This document shows, in pieces, positions 1-8,756 of a DNA stretch of 64,000 nt. The stretch is from Stutzerimonas stutzeri KOS6 (GTDB lineage Bacteria > Pseudomonadota > Gammaproteobacteria > Pseudomonadales > Pseudomonadaceae): positions 1,737,067 through 1,801,066 of the forward strand of contig NZ_KK020676.1 of assembly GCF_000307775.2 (NCBI RefSeq), read 5' to 3'. The notes beneath the pieces were generated by a model. It did no database searches, was not told where the DNA came from, and saw only the letters and a list, made by a program, of their open reading frames with translations. Position 1 is the first letter of the stretch. Every line of letters starts with the position of its first letter. The translations under genes were made by a program, and so were the position numbers.

Positions 1-440
1 GGCGAGTCGAAACAGCGGCTCCGCGGCGCACGATAGAGAGGTCGGCTTAGAGAGTCCAGAAACCTTTCCTGATGTTTATATTCCTTATAGTTATTAGCGG
101 CGAGGGCCCTGGCCGGCTTCTGCAGCGCAGCGGCTTGAGGCTGCTGGCCGTTGTTTGGCGGTGACAAAGAGGTGAGCCTGGACTGGCCGCGGATTGCCGT
201 CAGCACGGCGCTCGATCCGCTACCTAAGGCGGCGAGGTGCGGCAGGACGTTGCGTGCCTGGCGGACTTCATGTGGCGGAACCAGCGAACGGCGACGTCTT
301 GTCCCGTTGCGGGATGGCTATTCAGGGCCTGCTGAGGTTCGGCGTTCCGTGGTCCGCCAGCCGCTGCCGAAAATCGAAGCCGTCGTTGGCTTCATTGCGG
401 CGCGGCTGGCCACCCGCCCAGGCTGAGACAGGCTCGTCTG
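1..440. other. Left-end stretch without a supported gene
   Basis: I see no recognisable protein, RNA gene or mobile element here. Short open frames exist on both strands but overlap each other and resemble no family I know. An AT-rich patch around positions 75-100, unlike its GC-rich flanks, could be a promoter for a gene running leftward out of the window, but no start codon with a ribosome site could be assigned. Confidence 0.4.
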
Positions 441-1595
441 TCAGCGCTGTGCTTCGCGGATCATGTTGCGGGCGATGATGACCTGCTGGATCTGGGTCGT
501 GCCCTCGTACAGGCGGAACAGCCGCACGTCGCGATAGAAGCGCTCGATGGCATATTCGCTGACATAGCCGGCGCCGCCGTGGATCTGCACGCCTCGGTCG
601 GCCACGCGACCGCACATCTCGGTGGCGAACATCTTGGCGCAGGAGGCTTCGGTGCTCACGTTCAGGCCTTCGTCGCGCTTGCGCGCGGCGTCCAGCACCA
701 TGCAGCGGGCGGCATAGATCTCGGCCTTGCTGTCGGCCAGCATGCCCTGGATCAGCTGGAACTCGGCGATGGGCTGGCCGAACTGCTTGCGTTCGATGGC
801 GTACTGCAGCGAGTCGGCGAGCATGCGTTCGGCGGCGCCGACGGAGAGCGCGGCTATATGCAGGCGGCCTTTGTCGAGCACCTTCATGGCGGTCTTGAAG
901 CCGACGCCTTCCTTGCCGCCGATCAGGTTCCCGGCCGGTACGCGGACGTTCTCGAAAATCACGTCGGCGGTGTGGGCACCTTTCTGGCCCATCTTGTGGT
1001 CGCGCTTGCCGACGGTGACACCAGGCGTGTCGGCCTCGACGATGAACGAGCTGATGCCACCGGCGCCCTTGATTTCACGGCTGGTTCGAGCCATCACGGT
1101 GAAGATGCCGGCTTGCGGTGCGTTGGTGATGAAACGCTTGGTGCCGTTGATGACGTAGAACTCACCGTCGCGCACGGCAGTGGTCTTCAGGGAGGCGGCA
1201 TCGGAGCCGGAGTCCGGCTCGGTCAGGCAGAAAGAGCTGAGGAACTCGCCGGCTGCCAGTTTGGGCAGGTACCTGGCCTTCTGCTCCTCGGTGCCGTCGA
1301 GCAGGATGCCGATGGAGCCAATGCCGTTGTTGGTGCCGATATAGGAGCGGAACGCCGGGGACGTGCGACCCAGTTCGAAAGCGATGTTCACTTCCTCTTC
1401 CATGGTCACGCCCAGGCCGCCGAATTCCTCCGGAATGGTCAGGCCGAACAGGCCCATTTCCTTCATCTGCTCGACGATGTCCGCCGGCATCGAGTCGGTT
1501 TCGGCGACCTCGTTTTCGCGCGGGATCAGCGCTTCGTTGACGAACTGGCGGATGGAATCCAGCAGGATTTGCAGCGTTTCCGGATCGCGGATCAT
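441..1595 (-). CDS. Acyl-CoA dehydrogenase
   Basis: FAD-dependent acyl-CoA dehydrogenase of 384 residues, the usual family length, introducing the alpha-beta double bond into an acyl-CoA and passing electrons to electron transfer flavoprotein. Visible hallmarks are the FAD-contacting CLTEPDSGSD segment near residue 130, the IHGGAGY motif near 340, and the catalytic glutamate in LYEGTTQIQQ near residue 364. The ATG is preceded by AGGAG. It lies downstream of the iclR gene on the same strand and opposite the beta-oxidation operon. The cluster also holds its own etfB-etfA, which fits this enzyme as the electron donor. The substrate cannot be read from sequence; a dicarboxylyl-CoA is inferred from the neighbours. 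Confidence 0.9.
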   Translation of the reverse strand: MIRDPETLQILLDSIRQFVNEALIPRENEVAETDSMPADIVEQMKEMGLFGLTIPEEFGGLGVTMEEEVNIAFELGRTSPAFRSYIGTNNGIGSIGILLDGTEEQKARYLPKLAAGEFLSSFCLTEPDSGSDAASLKTTAVRDGEFYVINGTKRFITNAPQAGIFTVMARTSREIKGAGGISSFIVEADTPGVTVGKRDHKMGQKGAHTADVIFENVRVPAGNLIGGKEGVGFKTAMKVLDKGRLHIAALSVGAAERMLADSLQYAIERKQFGQPIAEFQLIQGMLADSKAEIYAARCMVLDAARKRDEGLNVSTEASCAKMFATEMCGRVADRGVQIHGGAGYVSEYAIERFYRDVRLFRLYEGTTQIQQVIIARNMIREAQR

Positions 1596-1659
1596 GTGTG
1601 CTCCTCGGGGGTCCGATGGTCGGACGCGTCATGTCGTCGAGGCGCGACCCGCATCTCCA

Positions 1660-2508
1660 TCAGCGGGTGCTGGCCTCGATGTTGCTAACCATGTGGACCA
1701 GTCGCGGTCCGATGTCCTCTTCCAGCTTTTCGCGCGAGAGCTGGAAACTCGGGCCGCCGCAGTTGAAAACCAGCAGCCCGTGCTGCGCATGCACCATGGG
1801 CACGGCAACCGCATTCACATCCCGGTGCCATTCGCCGATCGACAGGCAATAGCCATAGTCGGCGTAGTCCCGGAAGGCCTTTTCCAGGCTCTTGCGGATC
1901 TTTGGCCAGTCCTCCGCATGCCGGGTCCGGATGTGGTCCAGCAGAAAATCGCATTCGCTTTCCGGCAGGCCGGCCAGGCATGCACGTCCCGCCGAGCTCA
2001 GATGCAGGGGCAGATGGGTACCCACCTGGCGCCGCATCGTGAGGTTGCCCTGACCGTGCACGACGTCCAGGTAAACCATCTGTAGCCGGTCCCGAGCCGC
2101 CATCGCCACCGCCGCATTGGCGTGGTTGGCCAACTGTTCCATCAGCGGATGCGCCACAGCCCGAATCGACAGGTTGGAGAGCATCCCGTAGCCGAACGAC
2201 ATCACACCGACGTCCAGCTGGTATTTGCCCTGGGGCAACTGCTTCAGATAGCCCAGGCGCGTCAGCGTGTAAGTCAGCCGGCTGACGGTCGGCCGCGGCA
2301 GGTTGGCCTTGCGGGCCAGCTCCTGATTGCTCAGCACGCTTTCACGCGGGCTGAAGCAGCGCAGCAACTCCAGGCCCCGGGCTAGAGCGGTGACGAACTG
2401 GCGGTCCTTTTCCTCCTCATCGAGGGTCGACATCGGATCGATCAGTACCCGTTCGATCTCCGAAGCTGCGTCCTTGTCCGGGGACCGATCCTTGATCTTG
2501 CGTTGCAT
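1660..2508 (-). CDS. IclR-family transcriptional regulator
   Basis: Regulator of 282 residues with an N-terminal winged helix-turn-helix (LSNQELARKANLPRPTVSRL, about residues 60-79) and a C-terminal IclR effector-binding domain. An extension of about 35 charged residues precedes the HTH. The ATG has a strong GGAGG site. It is divergent from the catabolic operon and upstream of the acyl-CoA dehydrogenase on the same strand, so it probably controls both. Two near-identical palindromes in the intergenic region are the likely binding sites. IclR proteins can repress or activate; the position of the site nearest the operon suggests repression relieved by a pathway metabolite (inference). Confidence 0.9.
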   Translation of the reverse strand: MQRKIKDRSPDKDAASEIERVLIDPMSTLDEEEKDRQFVTALARGLELLRCFSPRESVLSNQELARKANLPRPTVSRLTYTLTRLGYLKQLPQGKYQLDVGVMSFGYGMLSNLSIRAVAHPLMEQLANHANAAVAMAARDRLQMVYLDVVHGQGNLTMRRQVGTHLPLHLSSAGRACLAGLPESECDFLLDHIRTRHAEDWPKIRKSLEKAFRDYADYGYCLSIGEWHRDVNAVAVPMVHAQHGLLVFNCGGPSFQLSREKLEEDIGPRLVHMVSNIEASTR

Positions 2509-2550
2509 GGTAGAGCCTCCATTTTCATAAAATCAAGTTTTCGAAATTGT

Positions 2551-2569
2551 ATTCCGCATAGCGGACATT
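2551..2569. promoter_or_regulatory. Palindromic operator 1, likely IclR-type site
   Basis: The core TCCGCATAGCGGA at 2553-2565 is a perfect palindrome (5-bp arms, 3-bp centre). The surrounding 19 bp match a second site at 2714-2732 at 18 of 19 positions. It lies 43 bp upstream of the iclR start, where binding could autoregulate iclR. A degenerate third copy may lie around 2578-2591. Confidence 0.65.
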
Positions 2570-2662
2570 TGGCAACTGCGACATACGGAAAGTTTTTTGT
2601 CTCTCAAAAGCCCGTGTAATGGGCTTTTGCTGAGGATAACGACGTATCGACAAGAAGTGACA

Positions 2663-2692
2663 TTTACAAAAAACGAAGTTGGAACCTATTAT
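2663..2692 (+). promoter_or_regulatory. Candidate sigma-70 promoter of the catabolic operon
   Basis: TTTACA at 2663-2668 and TATTAT at 2687-2692 are separated by 18 bp. Transcription would begin near 2699, placing the second palindrome just downstream of the start, a classic repressor position. Found by eye only. Confidence 0.4.
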
Positions 2693-2713
2693 TCGGTCAA
2701 AGTGTGGAATGGC

Positions 2714-2732
2714 ATTTCGCATAGCGGACATT
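2714..2732. promoter_or_regulatory. Palindromic operator 2, likely IclR-type site
   Basis: Near-identical copy of the site at 2551-2569; the single difference (TTTCGC for TTCCGC) falls in the left arm. It ends 25 bp before the ATG of the enoyl-CoA hydratase gene, inside the presumed 5' untranslated region, so a bound regulator would block transcription of the operon. Confidence 0.65.
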
Positions 2733-2757
2733 GCTGCATGATCAAACCGGAGCCGAA

Positions 2758-3543
2758 ATGAGTCAACCAATCGATCCAGTCGTGCTGCTGGAGTACCCGG
2801 CCGACGGTGTCGCCCTCGTGCGTATCAACCGCCCCGACGCCAAGAACGCGCTCAATGCGGCCGTTCGCCATCAGCTGGCCGAGCACTTCCGCGCGCTGGC
2901 CCGGCGCGACGACATCCGCGCCGTCGTGCTTACCGGGGGTGAGCAGTTCTTCGTGGCGGGGGCGGACATCAGGGAATTCGCCAGCGCCTCGCCGATCGAG
3001 ATGTATGGCCGTCACACCGAGCTGCTATGGGAGCCGATTGCCCGCTGCCCGAAGCCGGTCATCGCCGCCGTCAACGGCTTCGCCCTGGGCGGCGGCTGCG
3101 AACTGGCGATGCACTGCGACATCATCGTGGCCGGCGAGTCGGCCCGCTTCGCCCAGCCGGAAGTCAAGCTCGGCCTGATGCCGGGCGCCGGCGGTACCCA
3201 GCGCCTGATTCGCGCGGTCGGCAAGTTCCAGGCCATGCGCATCGCCTTGACCGGCTGCATGGTCAAGGCGCCCGAGGCATTGACCATTGGCATGGTCAGC
3301 GAAGTGGTGCCGGACGACCAGACCCTCGGGCGCGCCCTGGCCCTGGCCAGCGAAATCGCCGCGCTGCCGCCGCTGGCGGTGCAACAGATCAAGGAAGTGA
3401 TGCTGGCCGGCGCCGATCTGCCGCTGGACAGCGCACTGACCTTGGAGCGCAAGGCGTTCCAGCTGCTGTTCGATTCCGCCGATCAGAAGGAAGGCGCCGC
3501 CGCCTTCTTCGAGAAGCGCAAACCCACCTACCGCGGAGAATAG
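2758..3543 (+). CDS. Enoyl-CoA hydratase/isomerase family protein
   Basis: Crotonase-fold enzyme of 261 residues that hydrates trans-2-enoyl-CoA to 3-hydroxyacyl-CoA. Both glutamates that catalyse hydration in rat crotonase (Glu144 and Glu164) have counterparts, Glu115 in GGGCELAMHCD and Glu135 in QPEVKLG, with the same 20-residue spacing. The oxyanion-hole segment GADIREFA is near residue 68. The ATG at 2758 was chosen over an upstream TTG because it has a GGAG site and gives a normal N-terminus. It is the first gene of the operon and ends 2 bp before the next start. Resemblance to the hydratases of phenylacetate and dicarboxylate pathways is by eye. Confidence 0.9.
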   Translation: MSQPIDPVVLLEYPADGVALVRINRPDAKNALNAAVRHQLAEHFRALARRDDIRAVVLTGGEQFFVAGADIREFASASPIEMYGRHTELLWEPIARCPKPVIAAVNGFALGGGCELAMHCDIIVAGESARFAQPEVKLGLMPGAGGTQRLIRAVGKFQAMRIALTGCMVKAPEALTIGMVSEVVPDDQTLGRALALASEIAALPPLAVQQIKEVMLAGADLPLDSALTLERKAFQLLFDSADQKEGAAAFFEKRKPTYRGE

Positions 3544-3545
3544 GC

Positions 3546-5075
3546 ATGGCTCGCTCGATCAACATCATGGGGCTGGTCGGCACCGGCGTAATGGGCGCCG
3601 GTATCGCCCAGATCGCGGCACAGGCTGGCGTGCAGGTGCGTCTGTACGATGCCCGCGAAGGCGCGGCCAGGGACGCTCGCGACAACCTCGGCGCAACCCT
3701 CGGCAAGCTGGTTGCCAAGGGCAAGATCGCCCAGGACGCCGCCGACGCCGCCCTGGCGCTGCTCAAGCCGGTCGCCACCATCGAAGAGCTTTCGGGATGC
3801 GACATGGTGGTGGAAGCCATCGTCGAGAATCTGGATGCCAAGCGTGGCCTGCTGACCCAGCTGGAAGGCATCGTCGACGCCGAGTGCATCCTGGCGACCA
3901 ACACCTCGTCGCTGTCGGTGAGCGCCATCGCCACCGCCTGCCGGTATCCGCAGCGGGTCGCCGGCTTTCACTTCTTCAACCCCGTTCCGTTGATGAGGGT
4001 GGTGGAAGTCATCGACGGCATCGCCACCGATCCGGCCGTCAGCGATGCCCTGCTGGAGCTGGCCCGGCGCATGGGGCACACCGGTGTGCGCGCCAAGGAC
4101 ACTCCCGGTTTCATCGTCAACCACGCCGGCCGTGCCTACGGCACCGAAGCCCTGAAGATCCTCGGCGAGGGTGTCGCCCAGCAAGGCGAGGTGGACCGCA
4201 TCCTGCGTGAGGGCGCCGGTTTCCGCATGGGCCCGCTGGAGCTGTTCGACCTCACCGCGCTGGACGTTTCCCATCCGGTGATGGAATCCATCTTCAACCA
4301 GTTCTACCACGACCCGCGCTACACGCCGTCGCCGCTGACCCGCCAGATGCTGGTGGCCGGTCGCGTGGGCCGCAAGGTGGGGCAGGGCTTCTACCGCTAT
4401 CAGAACGGCCAGATGGTCGATGCGCCGCAACCGCAACCGGTGCCGAGCATCGAGCAGTTGCCGCCGGTGTGGGTCGCCACCGAAAACGCGAACGACCGGC
4501 AGAAGCTGGTCGAGCTGCTCGACCAGCTGGGTGCGCAGGTGGAGACGGGTGAGCGTCCCTCCGATCAGGCGCTGTGCCTGATCGCCCCCTACGGCTATGA
4601 CGCCACCACCGCCGCCGGGCGCTTCGGCGTGGATGCAGCGCGCACCCTGTGCATCGACCTGCTGACCGACCTGTCTCGCCATCGCACGCTGATGATGACC
4701 CCGGCCACCCATCCGGACATGCGCGCTGCCGCCCATGCCCTGTTCGCCCGCGACGGTGTGGGCGTCAGCGTGATCCGCGACAGTGTCGGCTTCGTGGCCC
4801 AGCGCGTGCTGGCCATGGTGGTCAACCTGGCCTGCGACATCGCTCAGCAGCGGATCGCCAGCCCCGAGGACATCGACCAGGCCGTGCGCCTGGGTCTGGG
4901 TTACCCGCAGGGTCCGCTGGCCTGGGGCGACAGCCTCGGTCCACGTCGCCTGCTGACCATACTCGAGCGCATGGTGAGCGTGACCAACGACCCGCGTTAT
5001 CGCCCGAGCCCCTGGCTGCGTCGTCGTGCCCAACTGGGGCTGTCGTTGCGCCTGGATGAGCCGTCCGCCGTATAA
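3546..5075 (+). CDS. 3-hydroxyacyl-CoA dehydrogenase
   Basis: NAD-dependent 3-hydroxyacyl-CoA dehydrogenase of 509 residues. The N-terminal Rossmann domain begins with GLVGTGVMGAGIAQ (near residue 8), followed by the catalytic histidine segment FHFFNPVPLM. Two C-terminal helical 3HCDH domains follow, the second containing GLGYPQGPLAWGD. Length and two-part C-terminus match the PaaH/PaaC type that oxidises 3-hydroxyadipyl-CoA rather than the shorter fatty-acid type. The ATG at 3546 lies 2 bp after the hydratase stop; the frame is open further upstream, but that segment overlaps the hydratase gene and is not credible coding sequence. Confidence 0.9.
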   Translation: MARSINIMGLVGTGVMGAGIAQIAAQAGVQVRLYDAREGAARDARDNLGATLGKLVAKGKIAQDAADAALALLKPVATIEELSGCDMVVEAIVENLDAKRGLLTQLEGIVDAECILATNTSSLSVSAIATACRYPQRVAGFHFFNPVPLMRVVEVIDGIATDPAVSDALLELARRMGHTGVRAKDTPGFIVNHAGRAYGTEALKILGEGVAQQGEVDRILREGAGFRMGPLELFDLTALDVSHPVMESIFNQFYHDPRYTPSPLTRQMLVAGRVGRKVGQGFYRYQNGQMVDAPQPQPVPSIEQLPPVWVATENANDRQKLVELLDQLGAQVETGERPSDQALCLIAPYGYDATTAAGRFGVDAARTLCIDLLTDLSRHRTLMMTPATHPDMRAAAHALFARDGVGVSVIRDSVGFVAQRVLAMVVNLACDIAQQRIASPEDIDQAVRLGLGYPQGPLAWGDSLGPRRLLTILERMVSVTNDPRYRPSPWLRRRAQLGLSLRLDEPSAV

Positions 5076-5098
5076 CCGCTTTCTATACAGGTATCGTA

Positions 5099-6301
5099 AT
5101 GTTGAACGCCTACATCTACGCAGGTCTGCGTACACCCTTCGGACGCCACGGCGGTGGTCTGGCGCCGGTGCGCCCGGATGACCTGATCGCCGACGTGATC
5201 CGCGAGCTGATCGCCCGCAGCGGAATCGACGGCGCCGCCGTCGACGACGTGATTCTCGGCAATACCAACCAGGCCGGCGAGGACAGCCGCAACATCGCGC
5301 GTCATGCCGTGCTGCTCTCCGGCCTGCCGGTCAGCGTGCCCGGCCAGACCGTCAACCGCCTGTGCGCCAGCGGCCTGGCCGCGGTGGTCGATGCCGCCCG
5401 CGCCGTCACCTGCGACGAGGGCGAGCTGTTCGTGGCCGGCGGCGTGGAAAGCATGTCCCGTGCCCCGTTCGTCATGGCCAAGGCGGAAAAGGCCTACAGC
5501 CGCGACTTCACGATGTATGACAGCACCATCGGCGCGCGCTTCCCGAACCCGAAGCTCATCGAGCAGTTCGGCAACGACAGCATGCCGCAGACCGGCGACA
5601 ACGTGGCCCGCGAGTTCGGAATCAGCCGTGAAGCGGCCGACGCCTTCGCCGCCGCGTCGCAAGCCAGGTTCGAGGCCGCCCGCCAGGCCGGTTTCTTCGC
5701 CGAGGAAATCCTGCCGGTGAGCGTGCCGACCGGGCGCAAGACCCCGCCGAACGTGATCGCCGAGGACGAGCATCCGCGTCCGCAATCCGACATGGCCGCA
5801 CTGGCCAAACTGCGCCCGCTGTTCGAGAACGGCGTGGTCACTGCCGGTAACGCCTCGGGCGTGAACGACGGTGCCGCCGCGCTGCTGATCGGCAGCCAGG
5901 CCGCGGGCGAGAAGCATGGCCTCAAGCCCATGGCGCGCATCCTGTCGGCGGCGGTCGCCGGCGTCGAGCCACGCATCATGGGTGTCGGCCCGGTCCAAGC
6001 CATCAACAAGGCGCTGGCCCGCGCCGGCCTGAGCCTGGCCGACATGGACATCATCGAAATCAACGAAGCCTTCGCCTCCCAGGTGCTGGGTTGCCTGAAG
6101 GGCCTGGACGTGGCGTTCGACGACCCGCGCGTCAATCCCAACGGTGGCGCCATCGCCGTGGGCCACCCGCTGGGGGCTTCTGGCGCGCGGCTGGCACTGT
6201 CCACCGCGCGTGAGCTGCAGCGCAGCGGCAAGCGCTATGCGGTCATCAGCCTGTGCATCGGTGTCGGCCAGGGCCTGGCCATGGTCATCGAGCGCGTCTG
6301 A
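5099..6301 (+). CDS. Thiolase, 3-oxoadipyl-CoA thiolase-like
   Basis: Thiolase of 400 residues that cleaves a 3-oxoacyl-CoA with CoA to give acetyl-CoA and a shortened acyl-CoA. The nucleophilic cysteine is Cys89 in NRLCASG; His356 in GHPLGASGAR and Cys386 in CIGVGQG complete the active site. Segments such as NQAGEDSRN, SRAPFVM, TIGARF and NPNGGAIAVGHPLG closely recall PcaF/PaaJ, whose products are succinyl-CoA and acetyl-CoA. With the preceding two genes it forms the final beta-oxidation steps, and this resemblance is the main reason for suggesting a C6 dicarboxylate substrate. The substrate is inferred. Confidence 0.9.
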   Translation: MLNAYIYAGLRTPFGRHGGGLAPVRPDDLIADVIRELIARSGIDGAAVDDVILGNTNQAGEDSRNIARHAVLLSGLPVSVPGQTVNRLCASGLAAVVDAARAVTCDEGELFVAGGVESMSRAPFVMAKAEKAYSRDFTMYDSTIGARFPNPKLIEQFGNDSMPQTGDNVAREFGISREAADAFAAASQARFEAARQAGFFAEEILPVSVPTGRKTPPNVIAEDEHPRPQSDMAALAKLRPLFENGVVTAGNASGVNDGAAALLIGSQAAGEKHGLKPMARILSAAVAGVEPRIMGVGPVQAINKALARAGLSLADMDIIEINEAFASQVLGCLKGLDVAFDDPRVNPNGGAIAVGHPLGASGARLALSTARELQRSGKRYAVISLCIGVGQGLAMVIERV

Positions 6302-6328
6302 GCAAAAGGCCTTTGGCCATGTGAACCA

Positions 6329-6352
6329 GGCCGGCGGAGTTCTGCGCCGGCC
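6329..6352 (+). other. Intercistronic hairpin
   Basis: GGCCGGCG and CGCCGGCC form a perfect 8-bp stem with an 8-nt loop in the 71-bp gap between the thiolase and CoA-transferase genes. No T-run follows, so it is more likely an mRNA-processing or stability element than a terminator. Confidence 0.4.
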
Positions 6353-6372
6353 GCGTTAGAAAGGTAAGAGAC

Positions 6373-7605
6373 ATGGGTGCATTGAATGGGATTCGGGTGC
6401 TGGACCTGAGTCGTGTATTGGCGGGTCCCTGGTGCGGTCAGGTTCTGGCCGACCTGGGCGCTGAAGTGATCAAGGTCGAGCGCCCGCGCGTGGGCGACGA
6501 TACCCGTGGCTGGGGCCCGCCCTACATGAAAACCCCGGACGGCGAGAACAGCATCGAGGCGTCCTATTACCAGTCCGCCAACCGCAACAAGCTGTCGGTG
6601 GCCGTCAACATCGCCACGCCGGAAGGCCAGGAGCTGGTGCGCGCACTGGCTGCTACCTCTGACGTGCTGATCGAGAACTACAAGGCAGGCTCGCTGGCCA
6701 AGTACGGTCTGGATTACGCCAGCCTGTCCCAGATCAATCCGCGTCTGGTGTACTGCTCGATCACCGGCTTTGGCCAGACCGGCCCGCGCGCCGAGGAGCC
6801 CGGCTACGACTTCATCATCCAGGGCATGGGTGGCCTGATGAGCGTCACCGGCGAGAAGGACGGTGTGCCGGGTGCCGGTCCGCAGAAGGTAGGCGTGGCC
6901 GTGGCCGACGTGATGACCGGCCTGTATTCGACCGTCGCCATCCAGGCCGCGCTGCTGGCCCGTGAGAAGACCGGCCGCGGCCAGCACTGCGACATGGCGC
7001 TGCTGGACGTACAGGTGGCGGCCCTGGGCAACCAGAGCCAGAACTACCTGAGCACCGGCCGCTCGCCGGGGCGCCAGGGCAATGCCCACGTGAACATCGT
7101 GCCGTATCAGGTGTTCACTGCCAGCGACATGGATTTCATCATCGCCTGCGGCAACGACACCCAGTTCGTCGCCCTGTGCGATGCCATCGGCCTGCCAGAA
7201 CTGCCGCTGGACCCGCGCTTCACCAGGAACGCCGATCGCGTGCGCAACCGCGAGGCCATCGTCGGGTTGCTCGCCGAACGCTTCCTGAAGGATACCGCCG
7301 ACAACTGGGTCAGCCGGATCCACGCGGCAAAGGTGCCGGTCGGCGTGATCAACGACATCGGCCGTGCCCTGGCCGAGCCGCAGGTGCTGGCCCGCGACAT
7401 GCTGGTCAACATCCCGCACGCCATGAACCCGGACTTCAGGATGGTCGGCAGCCCGGTGAAGCTTTCCGATACCCCGGTCGAGTACCAGCGGCCGGCACCG
7501 ATGCTCGGCGAACACACGGAGCAGGTGCTGAAGTCCCGGCTTGGGCTTTCGGCCGATGCGCTGGAGGTTCTGAAAAGCAAGGGGGTCATCGAGCAACTCG
7601 AATAG
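6373..7605 (+). CDS. CaiB/BaiF (class III) CoA-transferase
   Basis: Class III CoA-transferase of 410 residues that moves CoA between carboxylic acids through a mixed-anhydride mechanism. The N-terminus (GIRVLDLSRVLAGPWCGQ) and the VAVADVMTG motif with Asp179, at the position of the catalytic aspartate of formyl-CoA transferase, identify the family; GRGQHCDMALLD follows. It has a near-consensus ribosome site (AAGG). Between the thiolase and the transporter genes it is well placed to activate the imported acid, with a CoA ester such as succinyl-CoA as donor (inference). Confidence 0.88.
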   Translation: MGALNGIRVLDLSRVLAGPWCGQVLADLGAEVIKVERPRVGDDTRGWGPPYMKTPDGENSIEASYYQSANRNKLSVAVNIATPEGQELVRALAATSDVLIENYKAGSLAKYGLDYASLSQINPRLVYCSITGFGQTGPRAEEPGYDFIIQGMGGLMSVTGEKDGVPGAGPQKVGVAVADVMTGLYSTVAIQAALLAREKTGRGQHCDMALLDVQVAALGNQSQNYLSTGRSPGRQGNAHVNIVPYQVFTASDMDFIIACGNDTQFVALCDAIGLPELPLDPRFTRNADRVRNREAIVGLLAERFLKDTADNWVSRIHAAKVPVGVINDIGRALAEPQVLARDMLVNIPHAMNPDFRMVGSPVKLSDTPVEYQRPAPMLGEHTEQVLKSRLGLSADALEVLKSKGVIEQLE

Positions 7606-7710
7606 CCCATCTCGTCCACCGGTACGGGCTCACTGCCCGAGCCGGACGTCCAACCGGTCATGTCGCGGCATGCACCGGATCAGCAAATACCCAACCATAA
7701 GAGAGACAAT

Positions 7711-8697
7711 ATGAACAAGCTGATGAAAATGCTGGTGGCGGCAAGCACCGCCGTATTCCTTCCGCTGATGGCCTCGACTGCCCAGGCTGCCGACTGGCCG
7801 GCCAAAAACATCACGCTGGTCGTTCCGTATGCCGCTGGCGGCTCCACGGATATCCTGTCCCGTCGGGTGGCCGACCTGCTGGGCACCGAACTGGGTGTGA
7901 CGGTGATCGTCGAGAACCGTCCGGGTGCCGGTACCACGGTTGCCACCGCGCAGCTGGCCCGGGTTTCCAAGCGCGATGCCGATTACCGCGTGCTGATGGC
8001 CTCGCCGGGGCACACCGTTGGCGCGAGCCTGTATCCGCTGTCCTATGACCCGGTAAAGGACTTCCGCTTCATTCAGAACGTCATCGACATCCCCAACGTC
8101 CTGGTCGTACCGGCCAAGAGCAAGTTCCAGACCTTCCAGGAGTTTGTGCAGGCGGCTAAAACCGAGCAGCTCTCCTTCAGCTCGCCCGGCATCGGCAGCT
8201 CCATCCATATGTCGGGTGAACTGTTCAAGGCCAAGATCGGCGCGCAGAACATGACTCACGTTCCGTTCCGTGGGAGCGGCGAGGCACTTCCGGCGCTGCT
8301 GGCCGGCGACGTGGACTTCTCGTTCGAGAACCTGCCGACCGTGTACCCGATGATCAAGTCCGGGCAACTGCGAGTACTGGCTGTGACCACCAGCGAGCCG
8401 TCGCCCTTCCTGCCGGACGCGCCGACCGTGCAGTCCGTTGGCGCCGAGCAGGGGCTGTCTGACTTCGCGACCTCAGCCTGGTTCGGTCTCATCAGTAGCG
8501 AATCGATGTCCGACGAGGCCTACGGCAAGCTCCAGGCCGCGGTGGGCAGCGTCATGCAAGGCCAGGCGTTCAAGGACTTCCTGCCCCAGCTGGGCGCTGT
8601 CGCCGGCAAGGAGTCGGGTGACGCGTTCAAGGCCATGGTCGAGCGGGATATCAAGCAGTGGGCTGATCTGGTTGAAGCCGCCGGCCTCGGCGAATAA
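7711..8697 (+). CDS. Tripartite tricarboxylate transporter substrate-binding protein (TctC/Bug family)
   Basis: Periplasmic solute-binding protein of 328 residues. A signal peptide of about 27 residues ends in STAQA before ADWPAKNITLVVPYAAGGSTD, the typical Bug start whose P-(Y/F)-x-A-G-G-x-x-D loop contacts the carboxylate ligand. The ATG at 7711 gives a proper signal peptide, so the upstream open frame was discarded. TctB and TctA follow, making a complete transporter. Bug proteins bind carboxylates (citrate, adipate, terephthalate and others); the ligand here is unknown, but the surrounding CoA-dependent pathway points to a medium-chain dicarboxylate. Confidence 0.9.
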   Translation: MNKLMKMLVAASTAVFLPLMASTAQAADWPAKNITLVVPYAAGGSTDILSRRVADLLGTELGVTVIVENRPGAGTTVATAQLARVSKRDADYRVLMASPGHTVGASLYPLSYDPVKDFRFIQNVIDIPNVLVVPAKSKFQTFQEFVQAAKTEQLSFSSPGIGSSIHMSGELFKAKIGAQNMTHVPFRGSGEALPALLAGDVDFSFENLPTVYPMIKSGQLRVLAVTTSEPSPFLPDAPTVQSVGAEQGLSDFATSAWFGLISSESMSDEAYGKLQAAVGSVMQGQAFKDFLPQLGAVAGKESGDAFKAMVERDIKQWADLVEAAGLGE

Positions 8698-8714
8698 ACC
8701 ACTGCAGCTTCGCA

Positions 8715-8737
8715 GGGCGTCGCCGCAGGCGACGCCC
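8715..8737 (+). other. Strong hairpin between tctC and tctB
   Basis: GGGCGTCGCC and GGCGACGCCC form a perfect 10-bp GC-rich stem with a 3-nt loop, 17 bp after the stop of the binding-protein gene. No U-run follows. Such structures after periplasmic binding-protein genes commonly protect the upstream message or cause partial termination, so that the binding protein outnumbers the membrane subunits. Confidence 0.55.
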
Positions 8738-8756
8738 CTGTCTGACTGGGTAGATT

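Noticed and set aside
1..440. Partial gene at the left end
   Set aside because: No frame shows recognisable motifs or a credible start, so no gene is claimed.
3528..5135. Open frame of 535 codons on the minus strand
   Set aside because: Antisense shadow of the 3-hydroxyacyl-CoA dehydrogenase gene, with no ribosome site and no domain.
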